The notes under the pieces are model-generated. The model saw only the letters and a program-made list of their open reading frames with translations. It did not search any database and was not told where the DNA came from. 64,000 nt of DNA from UBA6522 sp965221035 (GTDB taxonomy: Bacteria > Pseudomonadota > Gammaproteobacteria > Steroidobacterales > Rariloculaceae), in the NCBI GenBank assembly GCA_965221035.1, contig OZ244860.1, positions 1,922,001 through 1,986,000 of the forward strand, written 5' to 3'. Positions 47,163-55,371 of the stretch are shown here, in pieces (the stretch's first letter is position 1; the number at the start of each line of letters is the position of its first letter). The position numbers and the translations under genes are program-made.

Positions 47163-48056
47163 ATGAAGACCCGAATGCCACCCGTGGCGACCCTGGCGGC
47201 GCTGGCCGCCGTATTCACCTGGGGCGCGGCCTGTGCCCAGGATGCCGTGATCGACCCCGCCACCGCGGAAGGCTACGTGCAATTGAACCGCAAGATCCAC
47301 TGTTCGCTGGAAGACCACTCGCCGCAGGTCTACCAGTGGTTCGGCAGGGCGTGGTCGCGAGTGCCCGGAGAACCCGACCGGCACCTGTTCAACCTGGACG
47401 GCATGAACATCCGGCAGTGCGTCGCCATCGAGGATCCGGTGCGCGGGGTCGGCTACCGGATGGTTTCACGGGAGATCATGCTCTACCTCGACCCGGAGAC
47501 CGACGAGGTGCTGCGCACGTTCGCCAACCCCTGGACAGGCGTCGACAACGAGGTCATCCACGTGGCCAATGATCCGGTCAACGGACGACCCAACTTCGGC
47601 CGCAACGCCGAGGGCGATGTCACCCCCTTCGAGCTCAATGACATGAACGGGGTGTGGATGATGCGCTTCGAAGTGCCGCTGTTCTACCGCAATCCCCTGG
47701 GGGGCGATTACCAGGACTACGTGGGCGGCACCTACCATGCCACCGAGATCTTCGACTTCAACGGCGACACCCGAAGTCTGCTGGATGCCTCCTCGCCAGT
47801 GGCCTACCCGGTGGTCTCCTGGGTGCGGTTGGCGCCTTGGCTGCCCTGGATGCGGATGGGCAACCGGGCCGGGATGATGTATTTCAACGCCATGGGCCGA
47901 AAGCTCGACAGCGCGGAACAGCTGTCGGCCACCATGAAGGCCGAAATCGCCGAGAACTATCCCGACTACACGGCGCCACCGCCGGGGGATGATGATCGGC
48001 CGAACGAGACGTCCTGGACCTACATGAAGAAGATCATCGACGGAGGGAACCCATGA
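47163..48056 (+). CDS. Exported DUF1838-family protein
   Basis: 297 aa with a Sec signal peptide (hydrophobic LAALAAVFTWGAACAQ, cleavage near residue 25). AGGAG lies 9 nt before the ATG. The mature protein shows the DUF1838 layout: WFGRAWSRVPGEPDRHLF, then MNIRQCVAIEDP, a YLDPETDEVLRTFANPWTG segment and a C-terminal NYPDYTAPPPGDD region. The biochemical role of the family is not established; members often sit in catabolic clusters beside TonB receptors, which fits here. It overlaps the next gene by 4 bp (ATGA), so the two are translationally coupled and both products are probably periplasmic. Confidence 0.8.
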   Translation: MKTRMPPVATLAALAAVFTWGAACAQDAVIDPATAEGYVQLNRKIHCSLEDHSPQVYQWFGRAWSRVPGEPDRHLFNLDGMNIRQCVAIEDPVRGVGYRMVSREIMLYLDPETDEVLRTFANPWTGVDNEVIHVANDPVNGRPNFGRNAEGDVTPFELNDMNGVWMMRFEVPLFYRNPLGGDYQDYVGGTYHATEIFDFNGDTRSLLDASSPVAYPVVSWVRLAPWLPWMRMGNRAGMMYFNAMGRKLDSAEQLSATMKAEIAENYPDYTAPPPGDDDRPNETSWTYMKKIIDGGNP

Positions 48057-48616
48057 AGCTGCGAATGACCATGCTGGCGATCACGGCGCTGTCCGTATTG
48101 GGCACGCTCCGGGCGGAACCGGTCGCGGACGACGAGCGCGTGCCGGTGGACCTTCGGCGCACCACGCTGGTGGTGCAGGACATTGAACGCTCGCTGCAAT
48201 TCTACCAGGACGCCCTGGGCATGCAGGTGATCTACGACAACCTGATCACCACGCCGCGGGGTGTCGACCCCGACGAGGCTGACAGGGCGCTGCGCCTGGT
48301 GATGCTGCGGGCCAACGACAATTACGTGGGCGTGCTCGGGTTGCTCCAGTACTTCAAGCCGGTCAAGGAGACCATCGACCTGGCCGGAACCTCGTTCATG
48401 GAGGGCACCATTGTTATGGTGTTCAACCTGGAAGACCTGACCGGCAGCTACGAGCGCGCCGTCAGCGTGCCGGGCGTGGTGGTGGTGGACGAGCCGGCGC
48501 CGGTGTCCTATCCGTCCTACGACGGCGAGGGGATGATCGACGTCATCGTCAGCTCGTTGCAGGACCCCGATGGATTCACCGTCGAACTGAACCAGCTGCA
48601 GGAGCCGCTGCACTGA
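48053..48616 (+). CDS. Exported VOC (glyoxalase/dioxygenase-fold) protein
   Basis: 187 aa. The first 21 residues (MKLRMTMLAITALSVLGTLR, then AE) form a signal peptide, unusual for a VOC protein. The VOC fold begins at DLRRTTLVVQDIERSLQFYQ and continues with DALGMQVIYDN. It ends with SLQDPDGFTVELNQLQ, where the Glu is the typical metal ligand position. Only one beta-alpha-beta-beta-beta pair is evident in about 150 residues, so it probably works as one VOC unit or a dimer. The 4-bp overlap with the DUF1838 gene suggests both proteins act on the same substrate in the periplasm. The substrate cannot be read from the sequence. Confidence 0.75.
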   Translation: MKLRMTMLAITALSVLGTLRAEPVADDERVPVDLRRTTLVVQDIERSLQFYQDALGMQVIYDNLITTPRGVDPDEADRALRLVMLRANDNYVGVLGLLQYFKPVKETIDLAGTSFMEGTIVMVFNLEDLTGSYERAVSVPGVVVVDEPAPVSYPSYDGEGMIDVIVSSLQDPDGFTVELNQLQEPLH

Positions 48617-48638
48617 CCGTTGAACCGTCTCCGGCCCG

Positions 48639-49589
48639 TTAGCCGTCACTGTCCCTTGGGCCGCCGCTGGCCGCTGGGCCGTCCAGCTCAACCACCGCGC
48701 GCCGGATGGCCTTGAGCCGTTCCTCCATGGCGGGCCCGCACGGCGCCATGCGGATATGCGGCGGCCAGTCGAATTCGTCGAACCGGTCGGCGTAGCGGCG
48801 CAGCGGACTGCCCCGCCAGCGGATGATGCGTACGGGAACCGCAATTTCCCTCACGTTGGCCGCGTCCTCGTTGTGGAGCGCGGCGCGGTAGGCCCGGGCG
48901 TAGTCCGGCCCGGCGGCCAGGTGGTCCACGAGCATCCGCCGCAGCGTCTTTTCCGGCACCGCTGACGGTTCCGCGATCCGGTGCTCCTCGTCCTGCCGGT
49001 ACCAGGGGAACCACTGCCAAAGCCCCCGGACCATCGACCAGGCCGTCAGCAGATGACTGCCGTCGGCGCGCGGCGCGAGATCCGGAAAGTAGCGTTCCAG
49101 CATTTGTTCGCGTTCGGCGGCGGTGAAGTGCGCCACGTTGTCGAGCACGACGAAGCGAGTCGAGTCCGGGTGGGCGCGGGCGAACTCGATGGCGATCTGC
49201 GCGCCCGTCGCCGAACCGTACAGGCCCGCGCGTTCGATGCCCAGCGCGCGCATGAACTGCAGCAGCCAGTGCACGTAGGGTTCGAGCCCTTTCGTCGGAT
49301 CGGGGGGCTGCTCCGGATGTTGCTCGGGGCGTTGCTCCGGATGTTGCTCGGGGCGTTGCCCGCGGTTTTCGGCATCCGCCTCCGGCTCGGGCAGCGGGTC
49401 CGACGCGGCGTAACCGGGCGTGTCGGGCGCGATGACTTCCGCGATGTCGCTCAAGACCTCCATCATCGGCTCCATCCACTCCGAAGACAGCGGCGAAGGG
49501 TGCAGCAGGATGATCGGGTCGCCGGCGCCGGCCCGGCGGAAATGCGTCTGGCGGCCGTCGTCGAATGCCAGGTAGGCGCGCCGGATCAC
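48639..49589 (-). CDS. Alpha/beta-hydrolase-fold protein lacking the usual nucleophile Ser
   Basis: 316 aa from a GTG that overlaps the upstream stop (GTGA), so it is coupled to the FAD oxidoreductase gene. The fold is clear: IILLHPSPLSSEW (oxyanion region, residues 26-38), APDTPGYAASDPLP, then the elbow LYGSATGAQIAIEFA. In the consensus G-x-S-x-G the nucleophile position is here Ala127 (G125-S-A-T-G129). The neighbouring Ser126 is not in the canonical place. Residues 78-98 are a low-complexity PEQHPEQRPEQ insert encoded by imperfect tandem DNA repeats near 49310-49365. It is last in the minus operon and convergent with the VOC gene (22-bp gap). It may be a non-hydrolytic or alternative-nucleophile enzyme. 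Confidence 0.75.
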   Translation of the reverse strand: MIRRAYLAFDDGRQTHFRRAGAGDPIILLHPSPLSSEWMEPMMEVLSDIAEVIAPDTPGYAASDPLPEPEADAENRGQRPEQHPEQRPEQHPEQPPDPTKGLEPYVHWLLQFMRALGIERAGLYGSATGAQIAIEFARAHPDSTRFVVLDNVAHFTAAEREQMLERYFPDLAPRADGSHLLTAWSMVRGLWQWFPWYRQDEEHRIAEPSAVPEKTLRRMLVDHLAAGPDYARAYRAALHNEDAANVREIAVPVRIIRWRGSPLRRYADRFDEFDWPPHIRMAPCGPAMEERLKAIRRAVVELDGPAASGGPRDSDG

Positions 49590-51154
49590 AGCCCCAGGGC
49601 ACCCGGGTTGAGCCGGCGGTTCGGGTCCAGCTGCCGCTTGAGGGCCCGGATGAGCTTCCAGTTGGCGGGTCTCAGCCCCTCGCGGTAAGGGTAGGACTTG
49701 CCGAGCTGCAGGTGCGCCGCGCCCAGGTCCGCGAACCGCCGGATGATGGCGGCGCGGATCTCGTGCACCGCCGCACGCGCCGCCAGGTTCTCGGGGAACG
49801 TGCCGACCCGGCGCAGGTGCTGCGGCTCGACCGTGCGGCGGTGGATTTCTTCCAGGGAATCCGGCCAGAAGAACACCGGCTCGATCACCGTGCTGTTGGT
49901 GCGCACAGTCGCCAGCAGGTGACCCACACCGATCCGGTGTTGCGCCAGCCGGTCGCCTTCAACTTCCAGCAGCGCCAGAATGGCGTTCATGGCGGCCTCG
50001 GCACGGGAGTGGGGCACGATGCCGTGAACCGGAACCCAGCGCTCACCGTCCGGCCCGATGATGTTGTTCAGGGGGCCGAAGGGGTTGGCCCGAAGCAGGC
50101 GGGGGATGCTGTCGGGCAGTTCCCACCCGCCATGTTCCGCGGCGATGGCCCGCACGGTCTCCAGGCCCTGGGATGCCTGCTCCGGAGAGCGCTCCTCGAT
50201 CGACACCGCGAACGACCAAAGCACATCCTTCATGAAGCCCCGGCCGGTCAGCGCCAGGCGCGCGCCCTCGGCGAGCCCCCGGCCGACCCCGTCGGCGGAC
50301 TTCATGACCCCCGCGAGCCGCTTGGCGTCGCCTGCGAGGCTTTCCCGCCGCATCCGCTGCCGTTGCAGGAAGGGATCGAAGCCGAAGCACTCCATGGTGA
50401 GGTCGCGCCGGGAGACTTCTGCCATGGCCGCAAGCGTGGCGAGGTGGTCGTCGAACGCAAACGCCGCGAAGGACTGGTTGCCGTAGCGGGGGATCAAGCG
50501 CAGGGTGACCGCGGCCTTGACGCCCAGGGCGCCACAGTCACCGCAGAACAGCCCGGTGAGATCCGGGCCGTGGTGCCGGAAGAAGGGCGGGGACCGCCGC
50601 TGACCGGCCGAACCGGTTCGCAATACGGAGCCGTCCGCCAGGACGATATCCAGGCCGAGCACGGATTCGGCCGCGGACCCGTGCCGGCCGGACCCCCAGA
50701 AAATGCTGTTCTGGGACAGGCTGCCTCCCACGGTGGCATGGATTCCCGACAGCGTGCCCCAGTAGGGCGTCCGCAACCCGGTGTCCTCGAGCGCAAGTTC
50801 AAGCTTGCGCCAGTTCGCGCCCGCCTCGACGGTGACGTACATGTCCTCCCGGTTGATTTCCAGCACCCGGTTCATGCCGCGCAGGTCGATGAGCACCGAG
50901 TCGGGCTCGACCGGCACGTAGCCGAGGCTGTAGGACATGCCTCCACCCCGGGCGATGACCGCGTGGCCCGAGTTCACCGTCTCCCGGACCACCTCCGCCA
51001 GTTGCGCCGCGTCGTCCGGCCGCACCACCGCCCCGGCCGGCAACTCGCGGACGAAGATATCCTCGGCGAGGTATTCGCAGTGCGCGGGGTCGCGGGTTAC
51101 GGCCGACTCGCCCACCACGGCGGTCAGACGTTCGATCAGCGAGTTGTCGATCAT
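49586..51154 (-). CDS. FAD-binding oxidoreductase, VAO/4-cresol dehydrogenase type
   Basis: 522 aa from the ATG at 51154; the frame remains open upstream to 51277 but that part overlaps the preceding gene and looks non-coding. The FAD-binding PCMH-type domain shows AEVVRETVNSGHAVIARGGG with MSYSLGY, then GTLSGIHATVGGSLSQNSIF, and DLTGLFCGDCGALGVKAAVT. The C-terminal half has the substrate-domain pattern ending LKRQLDPNRRLNPGALGL. The length matches the vanillyl-alcohol oxidase/4-cresol dehydrogenase group rather than the shorter glycolate oxidase subunit. Expected chemistry is flavin-dependent oxidation of an alcohol or phenol-like substrate. It lies 13 bp after the amine oxidase-like gene. 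Confidence 0.85.
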   Translation of the reverse strand: MIDNSLIERLTAVVGESAVTRDPAHCEYLAEDIFVRELPAGAVVRPDDAAQLAEVVRETVNSGHAVIARGGGMSYSLGYVPVEPDSVLIDLRGMNRVLEINREDMYVTVEAGANWRKLELALEDTGLRTPYWGTLSGIHATVGGSLSQNSIFWGSGRHGSAAESVLGLDIVLADGSVLRTGSAGQRRSPPFFRHHGPDLTGLFCGDCGALGVKAAVTLRLIPRYGNQSFAAFAFDDHLATLAAMAEVSRRDLTMECFGFDPFLQRQRMRRESLAGDAKRLAGVMKSADGVGRGLAEGARLALTGRGFMKDVLWSFAVSIEERSPEQASQGLETVRAIAAEHGGWELPDSIPRLLRANPFGPLNNIIGPDGERWVPVHGIVPHSRAEAAMNAILALLEVEGDRLAQHRIGVGHLLATVRTNSTVIEPVFFWPDSLEEIHRRTVEPQHLRRVGTFPENLAARAAVHEIRAAIIRRFADLGAAHLQLGKSYPYREGLRPANWKLIRALKRQLDPNRRLNPGALGL

Positions 51155-51167
51155 CGCTGGCCGCGCT

Positions 51168-52598
51168 TCAAGACAACCACCCCAGCAATTCCAGCGCGGC
51201 CCGCTCGCCGGACTCCATGGCCCCTTCCATTCCGGAATGCGCATAGGAGGTATGCTCTCCGGCGAAATGGACGGCACCGGCCGGCTGGTGCAGCGCGGCG
51301 AAATGGCGGCCGATCTGGCCCGGCGCCCAGACCGCCCAGCTTCCCAGGCTGAAAGGATCCAGGTGCCAGCGCACCAGCTGCTCCAGGTGAACGCGCCCCC
51401 GGGCGTCCGGATAGGCTCGGCACAGGTCCTCCAGCACCTGCCTGCCCGCCGCTTCGTCCTCCAGCTCGTCGTAGCGGTCGCAACTGTCGCCGTTGATCCA
51501 GACGGTGAGGTTGTAGACGGTGGATTCGGGCCGACGACGAACGAACAGTCGGCCGAACGGCGCGTCGGACCACACCGAGCCCGGGATGCCCGAGGCGTTC
51601 CAGGCGGCCGGATCGGCGACCAGGTGGGCCTGGGTCACCTTGAGGTAGCGGATCGACTCGATGGCCTGCCGCTGTCCGGCAGGCAACGCAGGGTCGAATT
51701 CGACCTGCCTGAGCGCGGGCACCGGCAGGGTGACGATGGCCGCGTCGGCTTCGATGCGCAGGCCGCTGCGGCAGCCGGCCACCACGCCGGAGCCGTTTCG
51801 CTCCAACCGCGCCACCGCCTCGCCGGTCAAGACCGGTCGGGACAGGCCCGCCGCCATCCGTTCGGGCAGGCGCAGGTTCCCGTCCGCCGCCTCGAGCGCG
51901 GGCCGGCCCGTCGCCGCAGCCCGTCCGAAAGCGGCGACCACGCGGTAGAGGCTGAGCAACGACGTGTCCTCCAGGGTATTGCCATAGCCGTTGTTGACGG
52001 CGAGTAGTGAGACGCCGGCTTCGTCGAGGCCCTGGGCAAGGAAGTGTTCCCGGGCCGAGACATCCAGCTGCGCGAGTTCCCCGCTGCGCCAGTCCGAAGC
52101 GTTGCGGATCGGATGGTCGCGCAACAGGAAGGCGCCCAGCCGGTCCGGCGTGACGGCCTTCAGCGCCTCGGGAAAGGGGTTGTGCATGGAGTCCTGCCAG
52201 GTCCGGGCGGTTTCGGCGCGACCGTCGACCAGGTAACTGGTGGGCAGGGTTTCCACCGCGTCGGCGGGACGCATGGCGACGCCGGTTCGCCCGGCGACGG
52301 CGAGCAGCCGACCGTAGCTCGGGCCGATCAGGCTGCCGCCGGCTTCCGGCCGGCCCTCGATGCGGTCCAGCGTCAGCACCCGGCCGCCGACCCGGTCGCG
52401 GGCCTCCAGCACGTCCACTTCCAGGCCCGCCCGCTCCAGCAGCCACGCGGCATGCAGTCCGGCGAGCCCCGCGCCGACGACCACTATCCGCCGGTCGCGG
52501 GCTTGAGAACGCGCGTCTCCAATACCGCCCCACGCCGCCAGGGCGGACAGGGCCAGAAAGCGTCGGCGAGAGAGCGTTGCGGGCTGTTGATCGAACAA
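51168..52598 (-). CDS. Tat-exported flavin amine oxidase-like protein
   Basis: About 476 aa. Near the N-terminus is a twin-arginine signal (TLSRRRFLALSALAAWGG). An FAD dinucleotide-binding motif (IVVVGAGLAGLHAAWLLERA, then EARDRVGGRV) follows. The C-terminal flavin motif reads HFAGEHTSYAHSGMEGAMES. This is the flavin monoamine oxidase family layout; such enzymes oxidise amines or C-C bonds, and the Tat signal places it in the periplasm. The frame is open to an ATG at 52640, but a TATAAT at 52623-52628 would start transcription near 52611. That favours the TTG at 52598 (AGGGGG 5-6 nt upstream) or the GTG at 52604. First gene of the three-gene minus operon. Confidence 0.8.
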   Translation of the reverse strand: MFDQQPATLSRRRFLALSALAAWGGIGDARSQARDRRIVVVGAGLAGLHAAWLLERAGLEVDVLEARDRVGGRVLTLDRIEGRPEAGGSLIGPSYGRLLAVAGRTGVAMRPADAVETLPTSYLVDGRAETARTWQDSMHNPFPEALKAVTPDRLGAFLLRDHPIRNASDWRSGELAQLDVSAREHFLAQGLDEAGVSLLAVNNGYGNTLEDTSLLSLYRVVAAFGRAAATGRPALEAADGNLRLPERMAAGLSRPVLTGEAVARLERNGSGVVAGCRSGLRIEADAAIVTLPVPALRQVEFDPALPAGQRQAIESIRYLKVTQAHLVADPAAWNASGIPGSVWSDAPFGRLFVRRRPESTVYNLTVWINGDSCDRYDELEDEAAGRQVLEDLCRAYPDARGRVHLEQLVRWHLDPFSLGSWAVWAPGQIGRHFAALHQPAGAVHFAGEHTSYAHSGMEGAMESGERAALELLGWLS

Positions 52599-52622
52599 TT
52601 TCACCCCCCTGTATGATATAAG

Positions 52623-52628
52623 ATTATA
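52623..52628 (-). promoter_or_regulatory. -10 hexamer (TATAAT) for the amine oxidase operon
   Basis: A perfect TATAAT on the minus strand, followed within 20 nt by AGGGGGG and the GTG/TTG starts. No strong -35 is seen 17 bp upstream (CGACAC), so an activator may be needed. Confidence 0.45.
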
Positions 52629-52735
52629 ACAATGACACATTTGACGTGTCGCGAGGGGACGGTCGAACGCACCATGGCGTGTTGCGGCGACGCAACCTAA
52701 GCAAGAACGGATTGGTAAAAAACTATAAATACATA

Positions 52736-52764
52736 TTGATATACTTTTATGGCTTTGCTACGCT
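52736..52764 (+). promoter_or_regulatory. Promoter-like element before the TonB receptor gene
   Basis: TTGATA (52736-52741), 17 bp, TACGCT (52759-52764), about 80 bp before the ATG. The extended context ACATATTGATATA...TTTATGGCTTT aligns with the element before the DUF1838 gene. Confidence 0.5.
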
Positions 52765-52843
52765 CAGTCAAAATCCGTTTTAGTGAATTAAACACCGCTC
52801 CGCCCTCGGGCATCAGGATGCGATCTGACGTTGGAGAACAGTG

Positions 52844-55360
52844 ATGCACAAAATCGACACCCGTTCCTTTTCCAGTCACTCGGGCGTGGCCGTTCTGGCC
52901 ATACTGGCGCTCGGCATCGGTCTGGCTCCCTCCGCTCCGGCCCAGGACGGGATGGTGCTGGAGGAGATCGTGGTTTCAGCGCGAAAGCGGGAGGAAAACA
53001 TTCAGGACATTCCCCTTTCCGTGACCGCCATCACCTCGGAGCGAATCGAGGAGCTCAATGTCCAGGGGCTGTCGGAACTGTCCAAGATCACCTCCGGGCT
53101 GATCTTCGACAACGATTTCGGCCGCAGTTCCGACCGCCCGGTCATCCGCGGGCAGGCGAACATCCTCGGTGACAGCGGCGTCTCCTACTTTATCGACGGT
53201 GTTTACATCGAAGGCTCCATCGCGGACTACGATCTCAACGACGTCGAGCGGATCGAGGTAGTCAAGGGCCCTCAAAGCGCGCTGTACGGTCGCAACACGT
53301 ACTCCGGCGCCATCAATATCATCACCAAGTCGCCCGGGGACACACCGACCGCCGACCTGCGCTACATGGCCTCGGACGACACCGAGCAGATGTTCAGCGC
53401 CTCGCTCAGGGGGCCGATTTCCGGCGACACGCTCTCCGGCGGCCTCACCTACCGGAATTACCGGCTCGACGGCCCCTGGACCAACCATTACGACGGTTCC
53501 GACATCGGACTGTTCGAATCGGAATCCTTCTCCGGCGTCCTGCATTTCACACCCGACGACCGCCTCGACATCCGGTTGCGGGGCTACGTGAGCAACCGCG
53601 ATGACGGGCAGCCTCCGCTTTTTTCCCAATCCTCGGCGGCAAACAACTGCTACGAGGACAACGGCAGCCTTTATCAGGGGCTGGGCCGTTACTACTGCGG
53701 CGTATTGGAGCCGGGACAAATCAACACGGACTACGCTGTCCAGGCACCAGGCGCGGGCGAACAGACCGAGACGGTCCAGACCAGTCTGGCCATCCGCTAC
53801 GAAGTGAACGAGAACTGGCGCCTGACCGCCATCGCCGGTTACAACCGCTACGAAGACCGGCAACTCACCGACGGCGACTATTCGCCGACATCGTTCCAGC
53901 TCGCGAACTTCACGCCGTTTGGATTTGCTTACGCCGGGTTTCCGAATCCGCCCTTCGCCTATGGGTACTCTGGGGAAATGGTCGATTTCACTTACTCCAA
54001 TCGGACCGACTACGAAGACGTTTCCTTCGAAGCGCGCATGGAATTCCAAGGGGAGAGGGTGTCCGGTCTGTTCGGAGTCTTTGGTCTGGACACATCCGAG
54101 GATTCCCGCGACACCCGCGAATTGCCGCCCGGCGCCGCCGGCACCGCCCTTGCCAAGTTCAGCGCAGAAGTCGGTCGAATGATGGGAGTCTGTGCGGCCA
54201 ACCCGGTTTGCGGGAGCATGGTTCCGTTCTTCGGCCCAACGATTGTGGTGCCTCGTGACCGAAACACAACGGATCTGACGAACACGGCGATATTCGGGCA
54301 GCTGGAGTTCGCGCTCTCCGACAGGGCCCGGGCGACTCTCGAAGCCCGAGTACAGTCGGAAAATGTGGCCTATGTGGGGATCGTCCAGGACCTGGGAACC
54401 GAGGCCGACCCTCCTGTCGTATCCGAAAAGACGTTTGACGCGTTCACGCCCCGCGCGACGCTGCAATGGGACGTCAACGACAACAGCATGCTGTACGGCG
54501 TGATCGCCAGCGGTACGAAGCCGGGTGGGTTCAACGGAACCGTGGCCATTGAGGCCGGCCTGCCGTCCTACGAGGAAGAGGACGCCTTGTCCTTCGAACT
54601 CGGCTCCAAGAACACGCTGATGTCGGGACAGCTCATCGCCAACGTCGCGGCCTTCGCCAACCAGATCGAGGGGTACCAGCTGACGCGGAACGCACGCTCG
54701 GGCGCCAACACGGTTTCGGCCGCGGTCAATGCCGGCGACGCCGACGTACGGGGGCTCGAATTCGAATTGATGGCGCGGCCACAATCCGTCGAAGGCCTGA
54801 CCCTGACCCTGAATTGGGCCTACACCGACAGCGAGTTCACCGAGGGTCTGGACCAAAACCAGGGCGTGTTGCTCGATGCCGCCGACGATGGACTGATCAA
54901 CTGCTCGCTGGGCTACGCCTTGCCGGATTTCGAGGGCCAGCGATGCTCAACAGTTCCGGGAGATACCAATCCGCCGGCTTTCGGCTCGATCGCGGGCAAG
55001 CGCATACCGCGAACGGCCGAACACCAGGCGTTTGCCGATATCGAGCTGCGCCGCCCCTTGGGAGCGGGCGCGTGGGAGTGGTTCGCGGGCGCCAACGTCG
55101 CCTACGAGACCAGCAAGTTCGCCCAGGTGCACAATCTTGCCGAAACCGGCGACATGACCATCGTCAACGCGCGCCTCGGTTTCCGCAACGGACGCTATGC
55201 CGTCAACCTGTGGGGCAAGAACCTCACCGACGAGAACTCGTCGCCGCTGGTATTGCGCTACGCGGACGCTAGCGACAGCTTCAAGCGCTCGTTCGTGGGC
55301 ACGCTGCGCAGGGAGGCGCACTACGGCTTGACGGTCGATGTGATGCTTGGGGCCAACTGA
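52844..55360 (+). CDS. TonB-dependent outer-membrane receptor
   Basis: 838 aa. The ATG at 52844 is preferred over the GTG at 52841 because GGAGA then sits 6 nt away. The signal peptide ends near SAPAQ. A TonB-box-like segment follows (LEEIVVSARKREENIQDIPL), then the plug domain (RPVIRGQANILG, YFIDGVYIEGSIADYDLNDV, VKGPQSALYGRNTYSGAINI). A long 22-strand-type barrel makes up the rest, with the typical final strands (FAGANVAYE, NARLGFRNGRYAVNLWGKNL). It resembles the large group of marine receptors for organic substrates rather than classical siderophore receptors, but the ligand cannot be assigned. It is 11 bp upstream of the citrate synthase-like gene and likely co-transcribed with it. Confidence 0.93.
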   Translation: MHKIDTRSFSSHSGVAVLAILALGIGLAPSAPAQDGMVLEEIVVSARKREENIQDIPLSVTAITSERIEELNVQGLSELSKITSGLIFDNDFGRSSDRPVIRGQANILGDSGVSYFIDGVYIEGSIADYDLNDVERIEVVKGPQSALYGRNTYSGAINIITKSPGDTPTADLRYMASDDTEQMFSASLRGPISGDTLSGGLTYRNYRLDGPWTNHYDGSDIGLFESESFSGVLHFTPDDRLDIRLRGYVSNRDDGQPPLFSQSSAANNCYEDNGSLYQGLGRYYCGVLEPGQINTDYAVQAPGAGEQTETVQTSLAIRYEVNENWRLTAIAGYNRYEDRQLTDGDYSPTSFQLANFTPFGFAYAGFPNPPFAYGYSGEMVDFTYSNRTDYEDVSFEARMEFQGERVSGLFGVFGLDTSEDSRDTRELPPGAAGTALAKFSAEVGRMMGVCAANPVCGSMVPFFGPTIVVPRDRNTTDLTNTAIFGQLEFALSDRARATLEARVQSENVAYVGIVQDLGTEADPPVVSEKTFDAFTPRATLQWDVNDNSMLYGVIASGTKPGGFNGTVAIEAGLPSYEEEDALSFELGSKNTLMSGQLIANVAAFANQIEGYQLTRNARSGANTVSAAVNAGDADVRGLEFELMARPQSVEGLTLTLNWAYTDSEFTEGLDQNQGVLLDAADDGLINCSLGYALPDFEGQRCSTVPGDTNPPAFGSIAGKRIPRTAEHQAFADIELRRPLGAGAWEWFAGANVAYETSKFAQVHNLAETGDMTIVNARLGFRNGRYAVNLWGKNLTDENSSPLVLRYADASDSFKRSFVGTLRREAHYGLTVDVMLGAN

Positions 55361-55371
55361 CCCCCGACGCG

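Noticed and set aside
48688..49602. 304-codon minus frame overlapping the first hydrolase in another phase
   Set aside because: Arg/Ala/Gly-rich shadow; the alternative frame carries the conserved hydrolase motifs and couples to the upstream stop.
52976..54856. 626-codon minus frame opposite the TonB receptor
   Set aside because: The plus frame has signal peptide, plug and barrel motifs; the minus frame has none.
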